Assembly (NCBI GenBank): GCA_019915135.1
Contig: JAHLMK010000004.1
Coordinates: 2,972,733 to 3,036,732 of the forward strand
Direction: 5' to 3'
DNA from: Strobilurus pachycystidiatus
Taxonomy: Eukaryota > Basidiomycota > Agaricomycetes > Agaricales > Physalacriaceae
Length of the DNA stretch: 64,000 nucleotides
In this document: positions 23,881 to 35,200 of the stretch, in pieces
Layout of the letters: each line of letters begins with the position of its first letter
Position numbering within the stretch: the first letter of the stretch is position 1
Program-made: the position numbers and the translations under genes
Notes under the pieces: model-generated
Databases searched by the model: none
The model's input: only the letters and a program-made list of their open reading frames with translations
What the model was told of the DNA's origin: nothing

Positions 23881-25420
23881 GTTTGCCGGCTCCGTTTAGG
23901 TTTCCTGCTCCTGCGTGCTGCGTGCGGCGAGGATTAGAGGTTACAGTTGTGGTGGAGAGAATGAATGCGGATTGCTTTCAGTCCGAGGCGAGAAATTCGT
24001 CCTCGTCGCGGCGTCGGCTGTTTGCAGTGAGGGCGTTCCTGATTGGTGAGGCCTGCGAGGAGGATGAGATCAGTATGTTGACAACGGGTGAGGAGTGGAT
24101 GTTGGTCAAGGGACACTGCAAAGCGAGTGGATGTATGCTGATTGGTGAAGAGCAGCGAAGGGAAAGAATCGTTGAGCGTACGTATGAATGAGCGAATATA
24201 TGCGTCCGTCGTCCACGCCGCACGAGAAAAAAGAAACGAAAACAAATGCACGTACCCTCGCGTCCAGCTTTGTCTGGGCACATATCTCCACGCAATTGTC
24301 GTCTCAAAGCCTGTCGCCCTTCCGTGCGCTCGTCTTCGGATGACACTGTCCTGTTCAAATCACGTTCAAAAGTGATGGCGGTCAGAAAAAAAGCAAACGT
24401 ACGCTGCAAGACCCTCGCCAATCCAAATCCAAGCGGGGTCGTTTCCGAATCCGAACAGAATTCCGGCGTGCGAGGCCTTCAATTCCCTCTGAGTGGGATG
24501 GCGGTGGGAGAGAAATTTGCGACGAAGGCAGCGAAGGATAGTAGACGGCGATGGTGGTGGTGTCGGCTGGGGGACGGGAAAGTCGTCCTAGTCGCGCGCC
24601 CTCGTCGGGGTGTTTGGTTCGAAGCTGGGATCGGGGCTGGCTGTGGAGGATTAGGTCAGCACGCTGACGAGGAACTGAGAAGGAGAGGGGAGGAAAAGGG
24701 ATTTAGGGAAAGCGCATGCAGAGATGCACGGACATCGCCCCACGAACGAGACAAAATAAATCTGAATGCACGCACCAGTACGGCCAGGTTTGTCTGAGTT
24801 CATTCTCGTCTACCCCTGCGTCCATCGTCCCATTTCTTCGCCATCTCTGGCGCCTGTCCGCGCGTTTCGTCCCCAGTCGCGTCAACGACTGATGATGCAA
24901 GGGAATAAGCGAACATGCGACTGCTTGGGCTCCCATTCGCAACGTGTGGTCTACAGTTTTGTACTCTGTGAATGCGATGGAAGGAGCCGTTGGGATTGGG
25001 CGAGTGGTTGTTTCGATTGGGCGTAGGCGAGGAGGAGGTGGTGAAAGTGGGTATGAGGACAAAGCGGGAAAGCAGTCCTCGTCCCGCCGCCGGAGCAAGT
25101 GTCTGCGGTGGAGCTCGGAAGGGTATGCGATTATTATTGTTGGGCTGTGAGAAATTGAAAACGGGCGTCAGTGTCTTGTGAGAGAGATGGAGAATGCAGG
25201 AGTCGGCACTCGAAAGAGCTGCGGAGTGGACGCGCGGCAGCGGAGAGGACGGGGGGATGTGGTGAGCGTACGCGCCGTGCAGATACGCGTCGCTCACGCT
25301 GCAGGAAAGGAACGAAAAGAAAAGAAAATCACGCACCCCATGTCCGTCGTCACGGTCTGCTCTGCTTCATCTCGTCTCCGATCTCCTGCTCCCTGTCGTC
25401 AATTCCCCCGAATTGTCAAG
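23881..25420 (-). pseudogene. Degenerate intron-rich relic, copy B
   Basis: Minus-strand counterpart of 10,901-12,450 with recognisable splice-like boundaries, for example GTACGTTTGC at about 24,402 and GTGCGTGCATTC at about 24,778 (both antisense), and exon-like pieces such as one ending GDETRGQAPEMAKKWDDG. Frames do not connect. Product unknown. Confidence 0.35.
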
Positions 25421-25568
25421 TCTTGCTTGCGTACGCGTCCGAGCTCGATGTTAGACCCGAGCGCGGCGAACGCGAAATGTGCTGATTGTGGGAGGAAGCA
25501 AGGAACCCGGATCAGGGTAACATCAATTGCCCATTTTGCATGCTTCCAGCAACGCCCACAGGACAACC

Positions 25569-26640
25569 ATGAGTACACATCAACGCTGTTGGCGCTATCG
25601 TTTCCCGGAATTGACCGCAGACGCGGCGCTGTCGAACGCCGCCGTTTGGTTTGTAACCCTTCACGCCGCCGGCGGCCTAAAGGCAAGATTTCACCGAACC
25701 CTTCCGCTGCTGCTCTCAGACCCAATTGACGCTTGCGAATGGCGCGACCACTTTGCGAGTAAATGCGCACGATCACAGTGTATGTACGCTCTCTGTCTCT
25801 ACTCTCGATACTTCCTGGGACTAATACTCGCTAGTGGACATTCTGTGCACGGTTGTTTAGTATTTTCCATACCCATTCATTGCATTTGATCTTTTCCAGT
25901 GCGTATACAATGTTCGCATTCATTTCTCCTGGGTCTCGAGCTCACGAGGACCCTCGCCATTGAGGCGGTGCGCCGGTGGGGTGCTACACGATGTGTGCCA
26001 CGACGACTCGTCGTCCTCTCAGAACGCGCAAGCTTCTTTTTTCTTTTGTTTCACTGCCTGGGAACTGACATTCCTTGGTGGATAGCATGCCTTGCACGTA
26101 TCTCCTTGAAATACCTACTTACACACTCGCGTTTCTCGACGCGTCGTGTGAGCGTTTCGTCCCGGCGGACCATGCTATAAGCGTCGTGTGAGTGAAATAT
26201 TTCGCTCTCTGTCGATATTTTCATCGGTTTGAGTTCATTCTTAGGTTCAGGAGGCGGTTCAACAGTCTCTGATCTGAGACGCGTTCGCTAGTGAGACGGC
26301 TGCTGCTGCTCTGCTAATCGATTCCAGATATCTGTGTTCGGAGTTCGATTCTGAAGCAGGTCTGGCAACAGCGACTACACTGATTTGTATGGACGAAATC
26401 AGGCGCGGGATGTTCTCGATAGCGGCGCGGGCATCTCGCACGCCATTTCGGGGGCGTTGATTGAGGTGGGTTTGACATTGGACAAACCAGATCCCTTTTA
26501 CTCATTCGGGGTTGTTCATAGACGTTCGTATTGTACGCGACGTACGCGTACGTTTGAGACTTGGGCAGCGATCCTGTTCCGGATCCTGGACTCAGCCATC
26601 CATGATGGGCAATTACTAGCGCTACCGTCTGATGACGAGG
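25569..26640 (+). pseudogene. MSH4: NLR first-exon relic fused to MSH4-derived pseudogene, copy B
   Basis: 25,555-25,628 (CACAGGACAACCATGAGTAC...) matches the NLR start region and then decays. From about 25,920 the plus strand carries MSH4-like pieces: TRTLAIEA, a P-loop exon beginning GGATAG|CATGC with FVPADHA near its end (about 26,160), and Walker B remnants AGISHAISGALIEVG (about 26,420). The DExGRG core is damaged. The copy ends where inverted kinase-block sequence begins (about 26,640). Confidence 0.6.
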
Positions 26641-27400
26641 TAATGGGACGATGGAAGTAAGGAGAGACGAGAATGAACACAGGTAAACCTGGCCGTGTGG
26701 TGCGTGCATTCTAATTTACTTCCGTCTCGTTCGTATGGCGGGCGTGTGTCTTTCCTGAGCCCATCTCCTTCCCGATTCCTGTTTCTCCTGCATCTCGTCA
26801 ACATACTGACTTTATCCTTCGCAGCCAACACCGATCGCCATAGCGAGAGCGCTTCACATCAAACACTCCAAGGCGGCACGATGAGGACGACTTTCCCGTC
26901 CGGGCAGACCACCACCATCGCCCTTCTCGTCCTTCGCAGTAAGCTTTGCTCCCACCATTGTCAAACCTCCTTACACCGCATTCGCCGGCGTCAACACGCC
27001 GGAAGAAGGTTCGGATTCGTGATGCGACGCGCTCGGATTAGGATTGGCGAGTTGAAGGGATGCAAAACGTTCGTTTGCATTCTTTTTTTCTTTCCGCCCC
27101 CACATTCGAACGTGATTTTAACAGGAAAGTTTCATGCGCGGACGGAACGCACGGAAAAGCCCCTCGTGGAAAGGCGAGGGGCTTTGAGAGTAATGACAAG
27201 GAGAGATGTGCCCAGACGAACCTGGATGTGAGGGTATGTGCATTCACATTCGGCTTTCTTTTCTTTTCGTGTGCTGTGGGCGACGCATATATGCGTACGG
27301 CGCTCGCACCATCGTTCCGTTCTCTTAGCTGCTCTTCACCGAGTAGCGCATATGTACATTTGCATTACAGTTTCCCTTAACCAATTAGACATACACGGTT
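26640..27400 (+). repeat. Inverted copy of the block B relic
   Basis: Plus-strand sequence GGGACGATGGA...GACGAGAATGAAC...AAACCTGGCCGT matches the minus strand of 24,780-24,860. Following pieces (GAACGTGATTT.AACAGGA, ATGTGCCCAGAC.AA) match 24,380-24,230 in reverse. The block was therefore copied in the opposite orientation, creating an inverted arrangement around about 26.6 kb. Confidence 0.65.
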
Positions 27401-27839
27401 CATCGAGAGGATATTGTAAGCCCAATAGTAGTCCGTAGTTCTTTATCCGGTAGCAGCGAATGGTCAAGCACTTGGTTGAGGTCGGAAGACCAGTGATCCA
27501 AACAATCAAGCAGTCAACAAAGACGCGAGAGCACGATAAAGGTGTACCTTCAACAGCGCATTCCGCCTCAACGCAACCCAATTCAATCAATCAATCAATA
27601 CACGGCACGGACCCAAAGGATCGCCGGACGCAGCGTAGCATACAGAATTCTGTGTAAATTCCTAAACCACCTGCTCAACCTCAAACAGATCCGTCACAGC
27701 ACCGTCCCACGCTCGATGCCTCCGTCGCGCATAACGTGTACAGCCCCATCACACTGTAAGAAGGCAAAGAGAGGTAATCAGTACCCCCGTCGAACATACT
27801 CATTCTATTGTATGGACCCATGTAATGGCACATCGTAGA
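27401..27839. other. Unassigned interval
   Basis: No clear gene. It lies between the inverted relic and the 3' end of MSH4 pseudogene copy C. An NBS-like or TPR-like signal is absent. Confidence 0.4.
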
Positions 27840-29712
27840 AGATTTTAAGTAAGCTCTTACTATTCACCTCGTTCCGCGCATGCAGGGCCGCCAGGTTCAT
27901 CGCGACGTGTTTGCTCTCCTCGAGGACGTCCGCCGCCAAGTCCGCGAGGCGCGCGAGTTCGAGACCTAACGCAATATGAGCTATGCCAACGACAAGATTC
28001 GAGTACAGACCATAATGCGTCATATCATCAGAGGCGCTGTCGATGATTCTATACACCCGTAGCCTTCAGATCCGGATGAGAAGGAAGAGGGTAAACCGAC
28101 GCACTTGTACTGGAACATCATCCCGAAGTTCGCCTCAGTCGGTCAAGAGTTCTAGTCCGTCCCATCAGAAACAGAGCAAAGGTATCAGACCCGTGCACTG
28201 TGCAGAGAAATATGAAGGCTACAAATCCGGGCATGAACAGACCGCGAAAGACAGACAAGAAGACACCTACTTGACAACAGTAGGCCTCCTCGAAAGCGTA
28301 GTGATCAACTTCCCGAAATGTCTGGACGCAGGATCCATATTAGCTTCATCAGCATGTACATGAAACACCCGTACGTCGCAAAGAACACGAAAGCCTGCAC
28401 CTAACTCCTATCAGTGAACGGCATTGGGTCACTGCAGGCAGCCTCCCAACCAGGCGGTGGTGAGTGTTCTCTGAGTCTGTAGGGCGTAGATATATGTATT
28501 TGGTACCATCGAGAATCGAACTGGGGCACGGAGACTTCCGAATACACAGCCACTCAAACCTTAAGACACAACGAACACTCACCTAACCGCCTGGCAACAA
28601 ATGCCGCGTGGCTTATTTGGCACCAAAGCCATTGCCCTCATCACGCGCACCCGACACGCCTGCGACACGCCGACGCAAGTCCAATTTTGTCCATCAACCG
28701 CCTCCGCTTATGCCCTGCCTCAAAATCAAGCTCATTGAAATGCAGCTTGCGAGCCGGATCGACGAGGAGCTTGATCTCCCGGATGAGGGCATTCCTCACA
28801 GTGGTCAAGCACCAGATGAAGACACTGGATACGATGCCGAATGTCTCGAGGAAAAGGGTGCAGATCTGTGGTGCATCTTGCTGGACTTGATGTCGCAGGT
28901 GCTGGTTGATGGCAGAGGGAAATTTGAGAGAAAAGAGAGTCCGAAGATAGAGAAGTAAAGTTAGATTATTCTGTATCAATGCAGCCGTCACGTTGGAGGC
29001 GCGCTGCTCGATGTCGGCCACCATGGTGGCGGAAGGAGATAGGCGCCTGATGACGGCGACGCCTTCGGTGCCAAACAAGCCACGCGGCATTTGTTGCCAG
29101 GCGGTAGGGCGAGTGTTTGTGTTGGGATAAGGTTTAAGTGGCTGTGTAAAATCGGAGTCTGCCGTTCCACAGTTCAATTCCGCAACGTTACAGTTGTAAT
29201 AATATCTAAGAACACTCGCCCCCGCCTGGTTGGGAGGCTGCACTGCAGGACGAATTTCACTTTTTGTTTGATCAACGCCTCCGCAATCACATGCAAGATT
29301 CCACGCCCTCTCTCGGCGACATCCCGCGTCCGAGTTCATCTATGAGTATCAGTGTTTTCGGTGTTGCCAGACCTATGCCACATTCCGTCTTCCGAACACC
29401 AAGGTGGACAGGCAAACATCATTGCATTCGTCGCCATCTCAGTCGCAAACGTGCTCGTGCTCTACTCCAGACCGTCGTCGTTCGACAGACGCGTCAGCAA
29501 AGCGTCGTGGATTCTAGAGCCATGATGGTGAGACTCAGTCTGGAAGACGACAGACGAAACTCACCTGAAGCTAGCATATTCTGCCGGGACGAGACACCCA
29601 CACATGGCCATGACAGCGAGCAAACCGTCAGACTTGTCGCAGGTACGTGCTCTTCCCTGCATGTGAATGAGTCTTCAATATCAAGTCCCGAGCTAGGAGA
29701 CACGTACCAGAC
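27840..29712 (-). pseudogene. MSH4: MSH4 pseudogene copy C, 3' (ATPase) half
   Basis: Read on the minus strand from 29,712: an intron GTACGTG...CACATGCAG, then GKSTYLRQV and, one frame over, LLAVMAMCGCLVPAEYASF; RIHDALLTRLSNDDGLE; LILIDELGRGMSPREGV (Walker B/signature, about 29,330); an intron holding an 804-bp transposon; AFVFFATYG and FGKLITTLSRRPTVVK; and finally LELARLADLAADVLEESKHV (about 27,960). This is the canonical MSH4 order. At least two single-base frameshifts (after RQV, and within REGV-ISH) and a nonsense codon break it. It is the best preserved of the copies and continues at 38,395. Confidence 0.85.
28438..29241. mobile_element. 804-bp non-autonomous TIR transposon with 7-bp target duplication
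   Basis: The ends form long inverted repeats: 28,438-about 28,617 matches the reverse of 29,241-about 29,088 (GCAGCCTCCCAACCAGGCGG at each tip, ATGCCGCGTGGC at the inner edge). It is flanked by ACTGCAG at 28,431-28,437 and 29,242-29,248. Removing it plus one ACTGCAG restores a normal about 50-bp intron in the MSH4 relic. Each TIR is itself bounded by an inner inverted motif (CCAGGCGG...GTGAGTGTTC) and includes a B-box-like AGTTCGATTC. The core has a minus-strand frame of unknown meaning but no recognisable transposase. Confidence 0.85.
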
Positions 29713-30526
29713 TGTCATATCCATGCGTCATGACACAGGATCGGACCGGATTTCCGACTTACTCAGCCAGTCACGCGTCTCCTCGTGACCCCATTAATCA
29801 TCCATCCTCGCCAAGGCTTGCCAAGTCCAGCCGGGCCGCCCGGACCTCCGCACGTGATCCTTTACTCAGCATCTCTACCGCCAAACTTGCCATACCCTTG
29901 ACCCAGACCATGCTGCCCTTTGCCCAATACATGTGGACCTCCGCTTGTGATCTTACTTATCTCCTTATGCATCTACCTACTCAGTCCAGTATTTAAGCGC
30001 TTGTACTTTACCTATGTTTCCTCAGTTCGAATATCAACTTAGACGCTCCAGTCTAGTCTTCATCTCTTCTTCTTGTCTAAACTCAACTTGCGGAACTCCG
30101 CTCGTTGGCTAAGACTTACATTCTCCAACTCGCGTTGTCCTTACGGACCTCCGAGCTCATCTCTTGTCTCCTTCCTCCGGGTTTGCTCTTCCTTGGCGGA
30201 CCCCCGGATTCAAGGCTCGACTCAAGGGACCAACCTGCTGAACGCAGGCAGCCCTGGTTCCGGACCACCGACAATCCTCAAGACCGGGCCCCCTGCAACT
30301 CTCACCACAACCGAGGGATAGCCGGACTACCGCTTGACGGGGATCCATAGGGTTGCAGGTGTGGAAACACGTGCCAATACAGAATAGGTAAACCTTTTAC
30401 CTTTTCTTTCTTTTAAACACTTCTACGCTTATTCTTTCACAGGCTCGGAGCACCGCTTGTGCTGTGCTTACCGAGAAATCCGGTTTCGGACATCCGCTTG
30501 ACTTGGTCTGGGGCACGGTCTTAACA
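29713..30526 (+). repeat. 5' LTR of the chromovirus
   Basis: 814 bp, TG...CA ends. Contains a TATA-like TATTTAAG at 29,990-29,997. The expected transcription start (about 30,020) falls at CAGTTCGAATAT. Confidence 0.95.
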
Positions 30527-30539
30527 GTATATTCGAACT
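30024..30539 (+). promoter_or_regulatory. Putative self-priming pair (RNA 5' end and primer binding site)
   Basis: AGTTCGAATAT at 30,024-30,034, at the predicted start of the transcript, is perfectly complementary over 11 nt to ATATTCGAACT at 30,529-30,539, two bases after the LTR. No TGG-type tRNA primer site follows the LTR. This is the arrangement of Tf1-like self-primed chromoviruses. The match includes a palindromic TTCGAA core, so chance is not excluded. Confidence 0.6.
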
Positions 30540-30576
30540 CTTCCTTTGAGTCAACAAGATACTGCCGTTCTCAGCC

Positions 30577-32259
30577 ATGTCTGATCACAACATTCCCCCA
30601 CCCATCAATCCCTACTTCACCAACCACAGTGCCACAGACGAGGACCTGGCGCAAACATACCTATCTACTCTGGATACGGTTGCGCAACGACGCTCTCAGG
30701 ATGTCCTTCGTCGCAGGTCCATGGGTATCTCCCTCCATGCGCGGGTATCCGATATTGGTGCTATGACCCGCGCCACACCTTTCCAAGCTGCCCAAGAGTT
30801 GTTTCCCAGACAACCCCCTCTTGTCCAAGTTACGCAGCCTCCCTCTAATCCTATTCGCCCTGAAAATCCCTTTTCTCCAGAACGCTTGGCCCAGGCTGGT
30901 TTTATTTACCAGGCTACTCCTCGAGCCGCCGGAAGGGCCGCTTTCTCACCGCACACTCCTACTCGTGGTGCGGGTATCCCCTTGCCCGAATCTGAGGCAG
31001 GGGGTGAGGAAGAGGTATCTAGCAATCCCTTCGAAGATAAACCAGGGCCAAGTGGAGATCCGGGCGAACCCGAGGGAAACGAAGGTGGAGGTGGAGGTGA
31101 CGGACCACCAGGCGGTAGTCCACCAGGTGGTGGTGGAGGTGGTGGACTACCAGGCGGTGGTCCGCCAGGTGGTGCTGGTGGGGGTGGGGGTGGTGGTGGA
31201 CCTCCTGGCGGAGGGCCACCCAATGACCCCACTGAAGAGCCCATTGAAATTGGCCCTGATGAGCTTAAGCTCTTACGGCTGATGCGGCTCTTTAGTGATT
31301 CCATGGGTGCATCGATTGGCGCCGCAATAAAGCCTGCTAGCACCCAGCAGGTGCGGACAAAAGTTAGGGAACCCGATCCATTCAGTGGATCGGATCCCTC
31401 AAAGCTACGTGGATTCTTACTATCCTTAAGTCTCAATTTTCAAGACCGTCCTGCAGCATTCAAGACCCAGTTCAGCAAGATCAACTATGCGATCTCGTAT
31501 CTGACTGGGACTGCGCTGGGATGGTTTGAGCCGGATATCCTCCACCCAACTGCGGACCCCCCGTTGTGGACTCTATCCTATGATGTCTTTGTCAGGGAAC
31601 TCGAGGTCAACTTTGGACCTCATGATCCTACTGGCAGCGCTGAGGATGAACTGGAGACACTTCGGATGCGGGACTCCGACAGGATTCTCCATTATAACGT
31701 TAAGTTTAACAACTTAGCGTCAATAATTGGATGGGACACCAATGCGCTCACACACTCCTACTATCGCGGACTACCGCCGCGAATCAAGGATGCGTTGTCA
31801 CACCACGGTCGTCCCGACAATCTCAAAGACCTCCGCGCCAAATGTCAAGAAATTGACCATCGTTATTGGCAGCGGAAGGCCGAGCAACACAGGGAACAAA
31901 AGGCATCAACTCCTTCTGGCTCTGTTAGCTCGTCGGGTACCCCCAAACCCAAACCAGCTACGTCATCTTCCTCTTCGACTCCTGCCAAGGCTGACAACGC
32001 GAAAAAGGACTCGAATTCGGGCTCTGGTGGAGCTCCGAAGGCTGAGAGACCCTACGCGGACAAGCTTGGGCCCGATGGGAAGTTGACTCCCGCTGAGAAG
32101 GCTCGGCGGATAGCCAAGAAACTCTGCCTCTTCTGTGGACTCGGGGGCCACAAGGCAGAGGACTGTAACAAGCGGAAGGCCGCTCTCAAGGCACGTGGTG
32201 CTCAAACTTCAACTTCTAAAGCTGATGCACCATCGGACGCTGCGAGTTCGAAAAAATAG
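30577..32259 (+). CDS. gag: Chromovirus Gag (560 aa)
   Basis: ATG at 30,577, stop TAG at 32,257. A Pro/Gly-rich low-complexity tract (31,080-31,215, poly-Gly with GGGPPGG) precedes a helical capsid region (about residues 225-440, containing TKVREPDPFSGSDPSKLRGF and ending near LRAKCQEIDHRYWQR). A CCHC zinc knuckle CLFCGLGGHKAEDC lies near residue 517. It forms the virus-like particle and binds RNA. The pol frame (-1) is open from 32,226, so the two overlap by 34 bases. Confidence 0.93.
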   Translation: MSDHNIPPPINPYFTNHSATDEDLAQTYLSTLDTVAQRRSQDVLRRRSMGISLHARVSDIGAMTRATPFQAAQELFPRQPPLVQVTQPPSNPIRPENPFSPERLAQAGFIYQATPRAAGRAAFSPHTPTRGAGIPLPESEAGGEEEVSSNPFEDKPGPSGDPGEPEGNEGGGGGDGPPGGSPPGGGGGGGLPGGGPPGGAGGGGGGGGPPGGGPPNDPTEEPIEIGPDELKLLRLMRLFSDSMGASIGAAIKPASTQQVRTKVREPDPFSGSDPSKLRGFLLSLSLNFQDRPAAFKTQFSKINYAISYLTGTALGWFEPDILHPTADPPLWTLSYDVFVRELEVNFGPHDPTGSAEDELETLRMRDSDRILHYNVKFNNLASIIGWDTNALTHSYYRGLPPRIKDALSHHGRPDNLKDLRAKCQEIDHRYWQRKAEQHREQKASTPSGSVSSSGTPKPKPATSSSSSTPAKADNAKKDSNSGSGGAPKAERPYADKLGPDGKLTPAEKARRIAKKLCLFCGLGGHKAEDCNKRKAALKARGAQTSTSKADAPSDAASSKK

Positions 32260-35200
32260 AGAGTAGCTCCGATACCTTAGTGCACGATCGGAGCTACGTT
32301 GACTCCAGCAGCTGCACACACAAGGTTGTTACTCTCAACGCTGCCGCTCTTTCCACAACCCCTTCATCCCTCGTTCTCCCTCTTACGATTCCGGACCCCC
32401 GCACCAACCTTGCAAAGGTTCGCCTTTCTGCGTTGGTCGACTCTGGGTCATCCAACTGCTTTATCGACACTCGTTTTATTCTCAAACATCACATTCCCAC
32501 CTCGGATACTGCACCTGTGGAGCTCCGACTCTTGAACGGTTCATTTGGCTCTACTATCACTCAAACGGTTACTCTTACGGTTACCTTCCCCTCCGGAGAT
32601 CCTCTGTCTGTGACCTTCTATGTCACTCCCCTTGATTCTACCTGCGACGTTGTGCTCGGATATAACTGGCTCCACCGTTATAACCCGTTGGTTAATTGGT
32701 CGGAGAACAGTGTTGCCTTCCGGCACACCGCTACGGGTGAACCATCTGCTTTGCAAAGCTTTTATCCAGTTGATGATGCACTTTCCATAGACTCATCAGC
32801 GTCAGCGGAAGATCCGCTCTCCGCCGCTGACTTTTCCTTCGGAGATCCGCCCATACTGAGCGGTCGTCCGAAAACTCCCCCTCTTGCTCCTCCTCTTCGA
32901 AAATCTAGAAAAAAGCCATCTTTTCCCTTTGAACCAATCTACGAGTACCCTCCTGGCGATCATTTCATCATCTCTGCTTCACCCAAGGTCTCTGTTATAT
33001 CCGCTGCTGCGTACATCCGCGCTTGCAAAGAGCCTGGCTCTCACCAGTTCTCGATGCGACCTGATCCTGGTGCCTCTTTACGGGACGCCAAGGTTCAACC
33101 AGCAGACGTCTCGGATATCCCTCCGGAGTACCGAGACTACGCAGACGTCTTCAGCGACTCTCTTTCAGAAGTGCTTCCGGAACACCGTCCTTACGACCAC
33201 AAGATCAATCTTGAGGACGGGGCTCCGCTCCCCAAGCTAGGTCCCATTTATTCTCTCTCTGAAGTGGAACTCAAAGCCCTTCGAGAGTTTATAGATGAAA
33301 ACCTGGCGACTGGTTTCATCACTTCGTCGCAATCCTCCATCGGAGCCCCGGTTCTTTTTGTTCGCAAAAAGTCTGGGGATCTCCGACTCTGCGTGGACTT
33401 CCGAGGCCTTAACAAGATCACGAAGAAGGATCGCTATCCACTCCCTCTCATCACGGACCTCCTTGACACCGCTCGTTCTGCCAAGATCTATACAAAGATG
33501 GACATCCGACACGCCTATCATCTTATTCGGATAGCCGAAGGCGATGAATGGAAGACCTCTTTCCGTACCCGTTATGGATCTTTCGAGTGGAGAGTTATGC
33601 CCGAGGGGCTGACCAATGCACCAGCTACGTTTCAACGTTTTGTTAACGACATCTTCTCTGATATGCTCGATGTATCAGTCGTCGTCTACCTTGACGATAT
33701 CTTGGTTTACTCCGACAACATGGAGGACCACGTCAAGAACGTTCGAGAGGTGCTCAAGCGGCTCCGCGCTCATGGGCTTTTCCTCAAACTCTCCAAGTGC
33801 GAGTTTCACCAGGACACTGTCGAGTACCTTGGTTTCATCATGTCCCCGGAGGGCCTCCGGATGTCCGACGATAAAGTCAAAGCTATCGTCGACTGGCCGG
33901 AGCCCCGCAAAGTTAAGGACGTCCAGTCTTTTCTTGGTTTTGCCAACTTCTACCGACGCTTCATAGAGGGTTACTCCGAAATCGCTAGGCCGCTCACTCG
34001 CCTTACGAAAAAGGACCTCAAATGGAGTTTCGGAGATCCGGAACGCTCTGCCTTCATTGCTCTCAAGGAGGCTTTCACTCGGGCGCCCGTTCTCGCTCAT
34101 TGGCAACCTGGACGCCAACTTGTTGTTGAAACCGACGCCTCCGACTACGCCATTGCGGCTGTCCTATCCATCATCGGTGACGATGATGACCTTCATCCCA
34201 TTGCATTTCATTCTCGCAGTCTCACCCCTCCGGAGCTCAACTACGACGTTCACGATAAGGAACTCCTTTCCATCTTCGACTCTTTTCAAGAGTGGCGTCA
34301 CTATCTGGAGGGTCCGGCTTTCCCTGTTGACGTGGTAACAGACCACAAGAACCTGGAGTATTTCTCAACAACCAAGCTCCTCACTCGTCGCCAGGTTCGG
34401 TGGTCCGAGTACCTCTCCGCGTTCAACATGGTCATCCGTTTCCGGCCTGGTTCTAAAGGCGGGAAGCCGGATGCGCTCACTAGGCGTTGGGACGTTTACG
34501 CGCGAGATGACAGTTCATATGCAGCGGTGAATCCGCACAACTTCAGGCCAGTCTTCACCCAGGAGCAGTTATCCTCCTCACTGCGCGCCACCTATTTAGA
34601 ATACCCTGCCCTTCGGGCCTCCGTCATCATGGATCTGGAGTCTCTGCACTCCGATATCAAGAACTCCTACGACGAGGATCCGGAAGTCCAAGCGGGACTA
34701 GCCCTTGCAGGTGATCCCTCTAATTCTCGATGGACCTCCGATGATGCAGGTCTACTTAGGTTGGACGGCCGCATTTACGTTCCCAACTCCTCGGACCTCC
34801 GCTTGCGGGTCCTCCGTCTTCATCACGATCATATCCTTGCTGGCCACTTTGGTCAGAATCGCACCCTCGAGTTAATCCGGCGGGGTTACACTTGGCCCAA
34901 GATTCGTGAGTTTGTCCGCCACTACGTCAAGTCTTGTACTGTTTGTGGCAGGAACAAACCCACGCGTCATCGTCCTTATGGTTTGCTCAAACCGTTGCCC
35001 GTACCCCTGCGCCCTTGGGACTCCATCTCTCTGGACTTTATTGAAGAACTTCCTTCTTCAAACGGGTTCACCGCGATTCTGGTCATCGTCGATCGGGCCT
35101 CCAAGCAGGCTATCTTCATTCCCACTCATGACACCATCACTTCGGAGCAGCTAGCTCATCTCTTTGTCATCCATGTCTTTTCCAAGCACGGAGTCCCATC

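Larger units (their letters stand above)
22570..25560. repeat. Segmental duplication block B (paralogous to 9,680-12,960)
   Basis: Collinear with block A from GTAATATGAACAACAAAAA through the kinase-like relic and the intron-rich relic to the decayed promoter motif at 25,510 (GATCAGGGTAACATCA). Confidence 0.8.

Noticed and set aside
29730..30350. Small ORFs within the chromovirus LTRs (repeated at 37,517-38,218)
   Set aside because: They lie in regulatory LTR sequence, show no domain, and are simply duplicated with the LTR.
30906..31436. Pro/Gly-rich minus-strand ORF opposite gag
   Set aside because: Shadow of the poly-Gly tract in gag.
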